The position numbers and the translations under genes are program-made. Shown here one piece after another: positions 1 to 12,112 of a DNA stretch of 21,510 nucleotides. Positions within the stretch are counted from its first letter, which is position 1. Each line of letters begins with the position of its first letter. The notes beneath the pieces are model-generated. The model saw only the letters and a program-made list of their open reading frames with translations, had not been told where the DNA came from and searched no databases. The stretch is from Conidiobolus incongruus B7586 (taxonomy: Eukaryota > Entomophthoromycota > Entomophthoromycetes > Entomophthorales > Conidiobolaceae): positions 1-21,510 of the forward strand of contig JNEM01008766.1 in assembly GCA_000697335.1 (NCBI GenBank), given 5' to 3'.

Positions 1-3000
1 TTAATAATTAAATAAAAATAATATAATATAAAACTTGAAAATAAAATATAAAAATATAAACAAAATTTAATTAAGCTTTAAATTAAAATGAGTTATTAAT
101 ATATTAAGATTCATATTAAATAGTGTTAATATACTATAATATTAATAGAATATAGTTTTAACCTTAAGAATAATTTATAAAAACAATAAATAATAAGGAT
201 TGAGAAGAAAAAAAACTTGATTTATTAAATGATTTAATATTATTTATATAATTAATTTTACTATAAAAGTATAAATCAATAGTATAATTTATAGTTAATT
301 AAACTATATAGAAGTATATGTAAGAATTTAAAGAATTAATCTCTAAACATAACCATAATTAATTGAATTGAAATTAAAATATTTATTAAATTCACCAAAT
401 TTATAAAATAAATAAATTCTTTAATTATCCTATGATTTTCATTTATATAAAATTTTCAAAATTCAAACCAATATTATATACTTTTTTTTAATATTTGGAT
501 ATTTTAAAAATTGTTAATATAAATATTTTGCATGGTATTTCTCATAAGTCATATATATTTCTAATGATAGTTTATATATTTTTCATTGCTTCATATCAGA
601 TTAATTACCAAAATCAATTTCATTAATTTTATATATACACTTACTTGGATCATTGTTTTTAAGTGAACCTATAAGAAAGATGAATTATACTGAATGATTT
701 CTAACTTGAAATCTAAGATTATAATCGAAAACTCATATCAATACACATTAAATGGATTGTTGAGTATACTTCTGATGGAATTTGAGTTAAAGAAAAATGG
801 AGATATTAGAAATAAGGAATAATAAAGTATAGAATAGTGTATACAAATCAAATTCAGGTTATTTGAATTATATTTTACAAATATATATGTAATAATTTAA
901 AATTTGTTTAGAAAATCGATCAGTTATCTTAAAAAATCTTCAATCAAAAAGATATCAATGTTTGGTTAATTATATATTTTGAGTGCTTAGCTTTAATGTG
1001 TCTTTCAAAGTTATTATTACCCTTGATATAATTCAATTTTGCTATATTTTTAATATTTAAATAACATATATGTTATTTGATGTACTTCAATTCAATGTAG
1101 AGTAGCAAAAATTCTTTAATTTAAATACATTTTAATATAAGTGTAGAAATTGAAATATTAGATTCCTTTATATCAAATATTATCTACAAAATGAGATTGT
1201 AATAAACTGGCACTATGTCTTAATTAAATTGAGACAAAATATTGCGATTTTTCATTTAGTGGTTTAAATTATAAATGGCGAAATTGGCTGTATAAGTGTT
1301 GGCAACTTTGGTTTATTCAAATGAATATATGAAATAAGGAGACTAAAAATTCTTTTATATAATGAAAATAATATGAATTTAAGTTTTAATAACATAGAAT
1401 TTATATATATAATTGATATATGTGATTTAGATAATTAAATTCAATTTATTTTAAATAACCTAATTTGCATCTCACTGTTGTAACTAAAATGTTTTTTATC
1501 AATTTATAATTGCTATTTCCTTGGTAACTATGATTGGTTAAGGACATTTTTAGAAACATAAATTATGTTTTTCATTAATATTATATATGCTCAAAGTTAA
1601 AAATACCATTCTAAAATATTTAGAAAATTCGAAATTTTGAATGTGAAAATAAAAATTTTAAAATTCAAGTGAAGTTATTTAAATTGAACTTTATTTTCTT
1701 TATTTAAATACTATGTATCAATTGATCGTGAGAATGAAATATTTTGAAACTGATTTTTGGTGGCTGTTAATTACTTTTGTCAAAAATAAATTTATAATTT
1801 GGCATGATATAAACATAAATAATGCTGAAAATTATGAATAACAATAGATTATTGTATTACCAATAGCTAGAAATCGACCAAAATACAAATAAGAATTTTA
1901 AATTTTTAATCATTTCATATTAAGCTTTAAATAACAATATCTAATAGATTTAGCAAATTAAACAAAATAACTTTATTTAATACAAAAAGTAGTTGAAATA
2001 TTTACTATGAAATATTTTAGATAATTAATATAATGTGTAATTTTTCAATGATATCCATTTTCATTTGAAAATTCGAATTAATTTGTTTCAAGAGGGTTAA
2101 TTTGTTTCATAACGATACAAAGATACGTCATATTCATTGGAGTTGGCTGATGAATTTTAGAAGCTGAAATGTTATTATATCTAAATTCTTAATTAACACA
2201 ATATTATTGAAGTAAAAGTTCTTTTCTATATTAATTTAAAAAATTAAACAATGATATATAAAGCTAAATTCAAAATCATAATTAAATATTAAAATAAAAT
2301 CAATATTGATATAATAAATTTTAATATGATTAATTTATAATAGTTTTATAAAGCTTTAATATCAAAGTTTTAATATAAAAATGAATGATTATTTAAATAT
2401 ATAGAAAATTATTAAATAAATTTTAATAATTAATTTAAATTATGATTTATAATACTCACATTGTTTTTTTATTTCAAAACCATAACAAACAATTATCATA
2501 TAAATTATCTTACCAATTGCCAATATATTTCAATCAACTTAAAGAATATCCAATGTAACAGTAAAACCAAATAACAACTATAGTACTTCATTTCGCTGTA
2601 TAATTTCGAATGTTCTAAATAATACTTGTGTCAATGTAACCATCTTCTAATATTGCATATTGATTAGAACTTATCTTTCTAATTTTGGTATAGTTAATTT
2701 ATTATATAAGAGGCAACATTATTTGTTGAAAGTATTTAAACTATATAATATATAAGTGAAAATAAAACTGATTTAAATTAAGATGAAGAATTTTAGAAAA
2801 AATTAATAATTCAAAATACTTTTGAGATACTTTTTGACTGGTTTTTAATCACAAAGTGATCTTTCTATTTCTCTAGATTGAACATTTTGAAGTAGTTTTT
2901 GTACAAAAATACTTCAGTCAATTATTATTATTACCTCAATTCATTCATTTCCAATTGAGTGGACTCTGAAACAAATCATACCCTCATAAAATACTTTTGA

Positions 3001-4133
3001 TTATATCTGAAATAAAGCTGATAAAATCTTAAGTGATATTATACACTCTAAATCCCTAAATTTCATATACTATAATCTCATAAAAATATATTCAAACCAA
3101 ATCACTTTTATCAACTGAAGTCTGAGTTTTTATATATATTTGATATTCAAATTGGTTATTAATAAGCTGATAAATTAATTATTCTATATTATTTGTTTAT
3201 AAATACACTAACAAACTTATAGACATATAGCTTTTCATATTATATATAAAGCTATTATGAAATGTGAGTGAAATTGTTAATCTTATGTATGTTGAGTGGT
3301 GATTAGTAGGAACAGTATGAAATTTGGGAATCCAAGATATAGATTAAATTTGATATATTTTATAGTATGATGGTAATATTTATATAATCTAAAGTTTTTG
3401 ATTATAATTCAAACCCAAAGATCATGGTTTTTCAGCTATTAATACTTGGATGTAAAATATAAATAGAAACAATTCCCATACAAAAGCCCAATGAAATGAA
3501 GATTCCACTTCTTTTGCTGAAATGTGTGACGCGAAGTGTAAACTGTTGATTTTTATATTATTTTTAAATTTTTAGAAGATGATCAAATTTTATCCAATTT
3601 AACAATCAATTTCTAAGAAATAATATTACAAACAGTGATTGTTATTTTGAAATCCACTAAGTCAAATATAAAAATTACCCAATTTAACTAAAAGGATAAG
3701 ACCAAATAAATAATAATGTATCTAATTATACTCACTAAGATTAAAATGGATAAGCGGAGTACTAAATGTAATCTTTTGAATATAAATAAATAATGATATA
3801 ATACTAATACCGATGAAGTACCAATAGTGTATAATAAATATCACTATTATACAGGATATCATATTTTTATAATAGCAACATTGTTAATCCAGTTAATATT
3901 GAATATTTAACAAACCTAGATTTACACATCACACAAATCTTTAATTTCAATTATAATTATTCAATCAATCAAATTATATATAACAAATAAATACTCAATG
4001 AAACATAATTACTCTTTTACATTCATTAAATATAATTAAATTATTACATTTATGAACTGATCTTCTATCACTATTTAATTGTTTTCATAATAATAAATAA
4101 TCTAAAGTATATTCAGTTAATATACTTGAATAC
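1..4133. other. AT-rich intergenic spacer, no gene seen
   Basis: This stretch is about 80% A+T, with no open frame of useful length and no tRNA-like or rRNA-like segment that I could recognise on either strand. Slightly G+C-richer patches near 1261-1320 and 3481-3540 hold no coding signal. A 13-bp direct repeat lies at 2078-2109. The last 200 bases presumably hold the promoter of the ArfGAP gene. An in-frame stop at 4098-4100 closes that gene's frame upstream of its ATG, and a small inverted repeat (GTATAT/ATATAC, 4107-4125) lies just before it. Older repeats may be hidden here but have decayed too far to recognise by eye. Confidence 0.6.
2078..2109. repeat. 13-bp short direct repeat, period 19
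   Basis: The 13-mer TTAATTTGTTTCA occurs exactly at 2078-2090 and again at 2097-2109, separated by AGAGGG. It looks like a small tandem duplication in non-coding DNA. No function is evident. Confidence 0.6.
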
Positions 4134-7100
4134 ATGATGAAATCTAGACATCCATTAAAAGAAATCCCTTTTCAAGGTATTCAATACTAAATTTATATTA
4201 AAAATATTGGTTACTTAATTGAATTTAGAAAATAACACTAATTCAGATATCACTTCTCAAACTCAGCAAAATATTAAACCAACCAATCCTCAACTAGAAA
4301 TTAATACTGCTCCTCCTATCCCTCCAAAACGAAAACCTTCCGAACATAGTCTTAAATATATTTCAAGTACAAGTTCTCTTAAAGCAAGCTCAATTGAAAA
4401 TATTCCCAATGATAATTTAATTTCAAAACTAAATAATGATTTTCCAGCAACTTCAACGTGTAATACTCCATTAACCAAATCAATACCTAGTTTAAGTTGG
4501 CTTGATCGTAATAGACTTGAGCCTTCAGGTTAGATTTTTAATATATAATTGATTTTATTTACTAATTCTTTTAAAATAGTGGATGTTATTCATTCTTTAG
4601 AATTTTACCAATCCTATGATTCCCCGACATTTACTGCTAAATTTCCAATTAACGCTGCACCTATATTAGAATTTCCAAATAATTCTAAAGACCCTCTTAC
4701 TTTTTGTGTAGATCAATCCTCAACTAATAGAGTAAATCCAAATAAAATGTTACCTAAAATAAGACCACAAAATTGGTTGGAATTAGAATTGGATATAATA
4801 ATTACTTTAAGACTTGAACCTCAAGAAATTATCAAAAGGCCTTTTATTCACCCAAATCTTGAAAATGAGCAAGACCTCCAAGAAGATGCAATTTGTCCCA
4901 TCCACAATAATTATCATTGGTTTTTACTTCACACAGATAGCGAACAAAGTGTAGAGGAAACCTTAAGTAAATGGGTTAGTTGTTTGAATCAGAATAAGGT
5001 ACTTCTTCAGAACCACTTTATAACTAAAGTAATATATTGACTAGTTCTCTTAGGATTTTGCTTTACCAAACTTATATCCCATTCATCCAATTCCAATTGA
5101 TAATAAACCTAATTTATATAAATGGTCTTGGAACTGGAATCATTTAACCAATCCTTCATGCTTATTTGTCGGTCACAAAAATCTTTGTACAGTAAGTTGT
5201 TATTATAATTAGATTAATATTTGATATATTAATTTGATCTACAGCTAATCAAAGTCCCTGCCAATCCACCTTACAGGGTATTGCCTGTAGTATGTTTTGC
5301 ATTTTGGACTGAAGCAGCCCCAACTCGACCAAGAAGAAGAACATTGCTCGAAATATCGTCCTCTAGAGGAAAGTCATCATCTACTCCGCATATTTTATCT
5401 GATCCTCAATATAATGAACCATCCAATCTCAAATTAATTAACAAAGCAGAAAATAATGAGAATGACCAGACATCGAATCTGGATGATAGTAAAGCTACAT
5501 CAAATGAAAATAGCCACAAAATCTCCAGTGAAACCGAAGAATCTGGTAACGAATATAAAGCTCAACTTAATCAACTACCTGGGATCACACCGAATCCTTC
5601 TCCTCCTAGTATAGACTCATTATCTCATATGCCTTCCAGTTTAGACTTTGTTGAGGATGAAGATCTAGTTATAGAAAATTATAGCACTGAAGACGGTCCT
5701 GTCTTCAGAGCAACAATATCACAACTGGAAAAGAAAATCTTTTCTTTTAAACACGATATCAAAAAAATGATTAAATTGGGTCAAGAAGTTATTGATACCC
5801 GCAAGGCAGCCATGTCCGCAGAATCTGAATTCCATAACTCACTTTGTACCTTACCTGCTATACGCCCCCTGGTAACAACATATCTACGGGAAGCATCTGA
5901 ATCCATTGCTGGATATGAAACTCATTGGATGGAAAACTTTCAATCATTAATCTTAGACCCTCTCAATAATCTATACGAGCAAGATATCAAACTAGCAGAA
6001 AGTAAAAAGAAGAGTTTTGAACAAACGTCAGACGATTTCTATAGCTTTTTAAACAAATATCTTGCAGCAAAAAATAAGAATAATAAGCAAAATCTTTCTG
6101 AAGCTAAGTATAATAACCGTCGAAGGATATTCGAACTAAGTAGGTTTGATTATTTTAATTACTTATCTGAGCTAAGAGGTGGTGGAAAAGATCAAGACCT
6201 TTTGAATTTATTTACTATTTATTCCGAAACACAATATACCCATTATAGCAACATCCATAGATCGCTAGCCAGATTACATGATAATCTCCTAGACTTGGAT
6301 AAAAAAATTTCTCAATCTAATCATATCTTGATGCTCCAACGTAAAGATAGGAAAAAACAAAGGCAAGAAATTGATGCTTCGATTCCAGAGATTCGAGACA
6401 ACGATTTAAATATTCATAAATCTTCTAATATCCAGAACTCAGTTTCGAATTTAAATGGACCCGATAGTCAAAAATCAGATCCCAGCCAAAAGTTTAAAGG
6501 AATTAGAGATTTGCAAATGAGTAATCGAGAGACTACATTGGCTATTGGTCGCAAACGAGAAGGCTTTTTATTTACGCCATCTAAAACATCCAGTGCCTCC
6601 AATGTTTTGGATAAGAATCTGGGAATCAATACTTCTTTCCACAAGAAATGGTGCGTTCTCTCTGGAGGTTATCTCCATGAATATAGCAATTGGAAGCGAC
6701 AACTTGAATCCAATACTGAGCCCATTTCACTTCAATTTTCTACAGTTCGTGTTGCAAGTCAGCTTAGTAGACGATTTTGCTTTGAAATTGTCACGCCCAA
6801 GTTCAAGAAAATATATCAAGCCATGTCAGAAGAAGATATGTTAAATTGGATTTCATGTATTTCAAATTCTATTGAATCTCTTTGGAATGGTACTGGTTCA
6901 TCCGATGATATTAGGTTCAAAGAAAAACATAATGCTCACAAGCATAAAAGTACAACTCCTACAATAGCGACTCAAAATTCACTCTCAGGCGAGGCTGAAT
7001 TTGATGAAAAATCAGATAATAATCAAATTACTCTGATTGAGAAGCTCCGACAAATTGATCCATCAAATAACATTTGTGCAGACTGTGACTCTTCGAATCC

Positions 7101-8757
7101 TGATTGGTGCTCTATTAACTTTGGTATTCTTTTATGTATAGAGTGCTCAGGGTTACATCGCAGCTTAGGAACTCATATTACCAAAATCAGATCCTTAATT
7201 CTAGACGTAACAACATTTACTCCTGATTTAGTTGCAATGATCGAATCCATTGGTAATGGCCGAGCTAATCTATTCTGGGAAGCTCGTATGGATGAAAACA
7301 AAGGATTTGTAGAGCCATCCGGAGAGAAATGGGTTAAGCCCATTATCTCTGATGATAGAGGGTTAAAACTAAAGTTCGTTAAAGCCAAGTATATTGATCA
7401 TAAATTCGTTGATAGATCATTACCTCCTATTGATGATTTGAAAGCTTTTAAAAATCTGGTTAATGTTCCTGATGAGCACTACCATGCTACTCAGTCCCTC
7501 TATCAAGCTTGCTTTAATTATGATTTAATTGCAGTATTTAAGTATATTATTTTGGGTGGTGTAGTGAATAGTTTTTGTAATATCGATCCTGACCACGATG
7601 CTTATTCATTATCTCATTCAGGACCTGTCTCTCCTCTACAACTGGCTTTATTTAGTAGAAAACTCAAATCGAATGACGAAAGCTCTGTTTCACACGACCA
7701 AATATATACATTACCTGAATTATTGATTCAGAATGGTGCCAATGTCAATGAATTGAATCCAATCAATCAAAAAACGGTACTTCATCACGCAGCTCATTCC
7801 AACAACATATCCATGGCCAAGTATTTAATATCAAAAGGAGCTGATCCTGCATTACCTCTAAATAATCCTAATCAATGGCCCAATAGCTTGACCACAGATC
7901 CGGAATGTCAAAATATCCTCAGTGAAGTCACTATGGGTTCCACCAACTCATCTACATCTAAATCTACTTCTGTGCAATTCAGAGTTAGTCCTAATGTTAA
8001 TGGAAAGAGCCATATATCTATGCCTCCTTCTAGTCATAGTTCCGAATCACAAAACATAGTATCCAGTTTAGGTGTACTTTTTGAAGGTCAAGCTACTTCT
8101 AATGATAAACAATTACGCTTTAAGGCACCTAGCTCACCTGCTTCTCCGCATTCGAGATCCTATTCACTTCAACCTCAACTCCTTTCTAGCTCGCGTAACC
8201 GACACTCTGACCCAACTGATTTAGTTGAGAGTCCAAAGTATTTTATCACTGAAACTGGAGGAGTGAGTCAATCTTCGTCCAACAAGTCTTCTCCTTCAGA
8301 TTTAAGGAATGCAAATAACTTGAAGACTAATTTCAAGGGATTTAAAAACCAAATTAATCATTTTACCCAATCACATCATGCTGTTAATAAAACAAAAGAT
8401 GTTGATGATAATGGGTTTAAACCTGGTAGAAATTCCATTTCCCACGATCGTTCTAGTTCCAGAATACCTACTAAACCTCCTACTAAATTCGTCAGATCTA
8501 AAACCCAATCCAATATCCACACTAATAACATGACTGATTTGGATGAATCCTCGGGTTTCTCTGCAACTAATGATCTAAACACTTCAGACATGTCCACATC
8601 CGACCAGAGTCAATCCATACTCTCTCACTCTCTTCCAGCATCTTCCCTTCTCACTCAACTCGACGAAAAGTTAGAGCATGCAGGCTCTGGATTCAAGCGA
8701 CCCGTCCTCAAATTACCCACTTCAATATTAGGTAAAATCAAGAAAATTTCCAAATAA
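4134..8757 (+). CDS. BAR-PH-ArfGAP-ankyrin protein (ACAP/Csx2-type Arf GTPase-activating protein), 5 exons
   Basis: Exons are 4134-4176, 4229-4528, 4580-4998, 5054-5191 and 5245-8757. Introns are 52, 51, 55 and 53 nt, all GT..AG; the frame closes exactly across each and gives 1470 residues. ATG codons at 4134 and 4137 are both possible starts; a stop lies upstream at 4098. Seen: a BAR-like helical region at about 452-670; a PH domain at about 735-842; an ArfGAP zinc finger with spacing CX2CX16CX2C (C911, C914, C931, C934) and the catalytic arginine four residues on (R939); ankyrin repeats at about 1050-1175; a Ser-rich basic tail. Known of the family: such proteins bind curved, phosphoinositide-bearing membrane and stimulate GTP hydrolysis on Arf GTPases in endosomal and plasma-membrane traffic. 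Residues 1-450 precede the BAR region: a low-complexity start with an IPPKRK motif, then a folded-looking stretch at about 120-330 that I cannot assign, then an acidic Ser/Asn-rich linker. All key catalytic residues are present, so it should be active. Confidence 0.94.
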
Positions 8758-11120
8758 TGATTGTATACATAGTTTCAAATTTATATTTGAAACCTCTCCT
8801 CCTTAAAATTCTCTTTGTTAATAGTTAATATATTTTCCCTTTAATTTTAGTTTTAATTTCAATTTTAATAATAAAATTTTATTTATATTTTATAATTTAA
8901 ATTGATTTTGTTTATTAAATTTTGATTAATTCAATGAATAGTTGATAGTATAAAAGACTTAATCGGAATCATAAACATATTTGAAAATATTATAATACCA
9001 ATATTTGTTAATTCTAATAATATTTAAACAGTCAAATTTATCTAAGTTTCAATGAACTTTGATAAAATTATTTTTCAATGTTAACAAGTTGTAAACATGT
9101 TGATCTTGATGACTAGTCCAATATTTAGCGTTATTCTCAATTTTTGACTCCTATTCAAGTTGATTATCGTACATGTTTATTTAGCCTCAATTTTAATTAC
9201 TTCAATTTAATCCCCTTAAATTTCTATTATAAGAATAGCAAAACTTGTTATGCTTTATATTGAATAACGAATTTTATTATCTAAAAATATTTTCTAACAT
9301 TTTCTGTCATAAAAAATAATATTGCTAGAACTATTTGATAATACTGAAATATTATTAGTGGCGGAACAAATACATTAAATATTGTATAAATTGAAAAGGT
9401 TTTTATTTTCAAATATCTATCATGTACTCTTATACTCTCATCTTCACAATTATCGGTGTCTTAGTTTTTATATCTCATAATCTATATATATTTCAAATTA
9501 TAAAAGATTTGAATAATGAAAAACAAAATTCCAATGGATTTGATTTTAAATAGCGCTTAATTAGATCATAAACAATAGTTCATATTAGTAATATTAAGAT
9601 GGATTAAGTTTTTATCCAATATTAATATAAACATTTTAACATATCTAATAGAATACAATATGAATAAGTTATTATTTTCAAAAATTTCAGAAGATATATT
9701 CTTTATACATTGCAAACAAACCATTCATATAATAGACTATAAAAAACGACAATATAAATTTTCACAATCCTGAACGATCAAATAATAAATCTTACAACTT
9801 TATAATATCAAATATTTAAATTTATCCATTTATCAATTTTTGTTAAACAATTCTTGAATTAATTATTTTATGCAAAGAATATTGAATGTTGAAATTAATG
9901 TACCTCCAATTTTTTAATTCAAAAAAAATGTCAAAATTTTTCCAAATTGACTGCTTTTTGTATGAACTTGGGGTGATTGATATGAAAACAGGTATAATAT
10001 GGACTAAATCATCAGGTATTGGGCTCAATTCATGAACTAAGCAATATTATTTAGACCTCAATCTAATCACCTTAATTATACTTATTAAAAATATTGGAGT
10101 TAACACTAACACAGAATTTACCAATTTAAATCTTAGCAAAACCTAAGTACTCATACTTAGTAATTGCCACACGTTCGTAGTTCAGTTAAATATATAACAC
10201 ATAATAATGATTTAGCCTAAAGTCCCCCACATATCACCAACTTTATCTCAATGATGTAAATTGAATAAAATTATTAACTACTTACTAAATTCAGTAAATA
10301 TGCTTGTCATTACAATTGATTTGATATATCCAATATTGAATCTGTATATTTTCTAACATATATTCCATGTTTTAGAAGTTTGAAGAATCAATAACACACA
10401 TTAATATGATATAGGTTGATTGTAATAATAGTATATTCCTGCATAGAATAACTGGCGGCACGTTTATAAATTGAATTTGTAAATAATATTAATATTTCTG
10501 CAATCTATTTTTATTTTTAAAAATTTAACAATTCTTTTAATTATGCCTTAAATTTCGGGAAATTTTTTTAAATTGATTTGATTATTTGGAAATTAACTAA
10601 TGATTGGAATATAATAATAAAAAATATTTGATTATTATGTAGTTTTAAAATCTATATGGGTTGCTTCAATATTTCGATGTTTTTTATTTACCAGAATTAA
10701 TGAATAATAGTTCTTATAGTTATTTATCTCAGTCAGTTAATTCTAACTTACTATTCAAATTCCATCAATTCTAAATATTAAGCCTAATTACCTTTTAGTA
10801 GCATTTGCACAGTTCAATATATCACAATTTAAATAAAATCTTATTGATTACCAATACAATATAAATTAATATATGAATTACCGCAAATAAATGAAAAATC
10901 ACCTACTTTATCAATATAAATTTGTAATTATATTTAAATATTGATTTATATCGGGTAATATATTCAAAAATATAATTTCCCAATAATAACTAATCAAAAA
11001 CTATTCAAATTAAAAATATGGAATTTAATAGTGTTAAATTGAGAGAATTTGACTGTTTGTGCCAAATGGCTAAGAATTAGTGTTTGAACCCTCGAATTGA
11101 TATTGGATTGGAAATTCATT
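8758..11120. other. AT-rich intergenic spacer between the ArfGAP and OPY2-like genes
   Basis: This region holds the 3' UTR of the ArfGAP gene and distal upstream sequence of the OPY2-like gene. It is mostly 75-85% A+T. Slightly G+C-richer patches (about 9100-9200 and 10140-10260) contain no frame or domain I can identify. A minus-strand open stretch at 9843-10028 has no ATG start and no recognisable content, so it is not called. No RNA gene was found. Confidence 0.55.
8772..8793. repeat. Perfect 9-bp hairpin just after the ArfGAP stop codon
   Basis: GTTTCAAAT (8772-8780) and ATTTGAAAC (8785-8793) are perfect inverted repeats around a 4-base TTAT loop, 15 nt after the TAA stop. In the mRNA this would form a stem-loop at the start of the 3' UTR. 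In such AT-rich DNA, about one perfect repeat of this size is expected by chance in the window, so a role is only a possibility. Confidence 0.5.
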
Positions 11121-11142
11121 CAGAATATTCTTGAGTATTCTG
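11121..11142. promoter_or_regulatory. Heat-shock-element-like array upstream of the OPY2-like gene
   Basis: Four 5-bp units in exact register alternate in orientation: aGAAt (11122-11126), aTTCt (11127-11131), tGAGt (11132-11136) and aTTCt (11137-11141). This is the nGAAn/nTTCn arrangement bound by trimeric Hsf1, with one unit imperfect (GAG). It lies about 430 bp upstream of the OPY2-like ATG. The same bases also read as a 7-bp inverted repeat (CAGAATA/TATTCTG). Hsf1 binding is inferred, not shown. Confidence 0.45.
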
Positions 11143-11254
11143 GTACTTTATAATTTGAATGTATAATTGGTTGATGTTAGCTTTGAGGGTACTAATTAAA
11201 CTTAATATATAAAAAATGATTTTGGTTCACTTTTAAAATATATCATATATCAAC

Positions 11255-11308
11255 ATTGTTCAATAAATATATGATTAAAATTGATATAACTCATAACTAT
11301 TGAACAAT
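11255..11308. repeat. 11-bp perfect inverted repeat containing ATTGTTCAA
   Basis: ATTGTTCAATA at 11255-11265 is mirrored exactly by TATTGAACAAT at 11298-11308, with a 32-nt AT-rich spacer. It lies about 260-315 bp upstream of the OPY2-like start codon. The core ATTGTTCAA recurs twice more just downstream of that gene (12351 and 12397). It could be a paired protein-binding site; no known factor is assigned. Confidence 0.55.
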
Positions 11309-11445
11309 AGTGCTAGTTACTAAATTTCATTATAAGTGGCGTAAACTCGATTATTAATTTTCACACTTAAGAAGGTCAATATTATCCAAATTAGAAAATT
11401 TGAATGTAGTAACATTGTAAGATAACTCTATTTTACTATTTTTGA

Positions 11446-11462
11446 TACGTGTTTGCCACGTA
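11446..11462. promoter_or_regulatory. ACGTG/CACGT inverted pair in the OPY2-like promoter
   Basis: TACGTG (11446-11451) and CACGTA (11457-11462) form a perfect 6-bp inverted repeat around TTTGC, ending 23 bp before the TATA box. The ACGT core is the half-site used by fungal bZIP and some bHLH regulators. Two inverted copies this close to a TATA box suggest an operator for a dimeric activator; the factor is not identified. Confidence 0.35.
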
Positions 11463-11485
11463 CCATCATTAGGATTTAAAATTAG

Positions 11486-11493
11486 TATAAATA
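11486..11493 (+). promoter_or_regulatory. TATA box of the OPY2-like gene
   Basis: TATAAATA lies 77 nt upstream of the chosen ATG. With usual fungal spacing, transcription would start about 30-60 nt downstream (about 11515-11550), giving a very short leader. An ATG at 11495-11497 (16 codons, stop at 11543-11545) follows the TATA box directly and probably lies upstream of the transcript start. Confidence 0.45.
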
Positions 11494-11555
11494 CATGAGA
11501 TTCGAATCAAATTTAATACTTTACAGAATTGATTGTGTTTGGTGAATTGGTGTGA

Positions 11556-11570
11556 ATGTTATTGGATTGA
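11556..11570 (+). promoter_or_regulatory. Four-codon uORF whose stop overlaps the OPY2-like start codon (TGATG)
   Basis: ATG-TTA-TTG-GAT-TGA runs from 11556 to 11570. The last base of its TGA stop is the A of the proposed main ATG (11570-11572). Such stop/start overlaps allow termination-coupled reinitiation or backing-up by ribosomes. This depends on the main start being 11570 and on transcription starting before 11556; a spliced upstream exon would remove it. Confidence 0.4.
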
Positions 11571-12112
11571 TGGGATTACTTGAGAATTGTACTAAATGCC
11601 CAGCTAACAAGGGTTGTCCACCCTGTTCTGCCAATGAGATATGTCAAATGTATGGGAAGGGTTGTGGTGATTGTGAGATTTATATATGTGTTCCATCTGG
11701 GGAGGAGCAGTATGAAGCAAACTCGGGTTTGGGTTCAGCGTCAAACCCAAATTCAAGCTCAAGCTCAGACTCAAACTCAGACTTTTTTGGATCTAACAGA
11801 TATATTATAATAGGTTCGATTTGCGGTGTACTAGTAGTGTCTTTATTGCTCTTACTAATATTTGCTTGGTACCGATATCGCAATCGCGCTCAAACCAGAT
11901 TAAAGGGATCTATGTCAGCGAAGACACTAAATTCCAGCTCTACGATGCAAACTTTGAACCATTATCATACAATGCAATCCAAGTCAGGCTCTTCAGGCAG
12001 ATTAAAAATTGTGCACAACAACTTTATCGACCCTGAATTCTGCCACAAGCCCCAAAACACTATGAGTATGATGGCATACAACTCTACCCCAAGGTCAAAT
12101 CACAACCGCTAA
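11570..12112 (+). CDS. OPY2: OPY2-like single-pass membrane anchor, 180 aa
   Basis: The product matches the Opy2 family, fungal plasma-membrane proteins that recruit Ste50 to the Ste11 MAP-kinase module of the HOG and filamentation pathways. Seen: an N-terminal module of eight cysteines (C7, C10, C16, C19, C25, C32, C35, C40) spaced CX2CX5CX2CX5CX6CX2CX4C, including CPPC and the family-like NEIC; a Ser/Asn-rich stalk (about 44-76); one hydrophobic membrane segment (about 79-100) followed by the basic YRYRNR stop-transfer; and a Ser-rich cytoplasmic tail of about 80 residues. No signal peptide precedes the cysteines, as in other Opy2 proteins as far as I recall. The first in-frame ATG is 11570; the frame is closed upstream at 11543-11545, and a GTG at 11552 is not a likely eukaryotic start. 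The tail is short compared with yeast Opy2, and I could not place Ste50-binding motifs in it. An unseen upstream coding exon remains possible. Confidence 0.82.
   Translation: MGLLENCTKCPANKGCPPCSANEICQMYGKGCGDCEIYICVPSGEEQYEANSGLGSASNPNSSSSSDSNSDFFGSNRYIIIGSICGVLVVSLLLLLIFAWYRYRNRAQTRLKGSMSAKTLNSSSTMQTLNHYHTMQSKSGSSGRLKIVHNNFIDPEFCHKPQNTMSMMAYNSTPRSNHNR

Noticed and set aside
9843-10028. 61-codon minus-strand open stretch in the spacer
   Set aside because: It has no ATG start, no recognisable motif and no splice partner; it is within chance expectation.
10140-10960. Loose similarity between 10156-10215 and 10794-10850
   Set aside because: Only short blocks (for example AGTTCA and ATATATNNCACA) match, with gaps; this is too weak in AT-rich DNA to call a repeat.
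11075-11110. GTTCAAAC-like sequence on the minus strand resembling a tRNA T-loop
   Set aside because: The flanking bases do not pair into a T-arm, and no acceptor, D- or anticodon arm is present.
11680-11883. Minus-strand frame opposite the OPY2-like gene
   Set aside because: It is a shadow of the Ser/Asn-rich stalk and membrane segment of the plus-strand gene, which has a clear family match.
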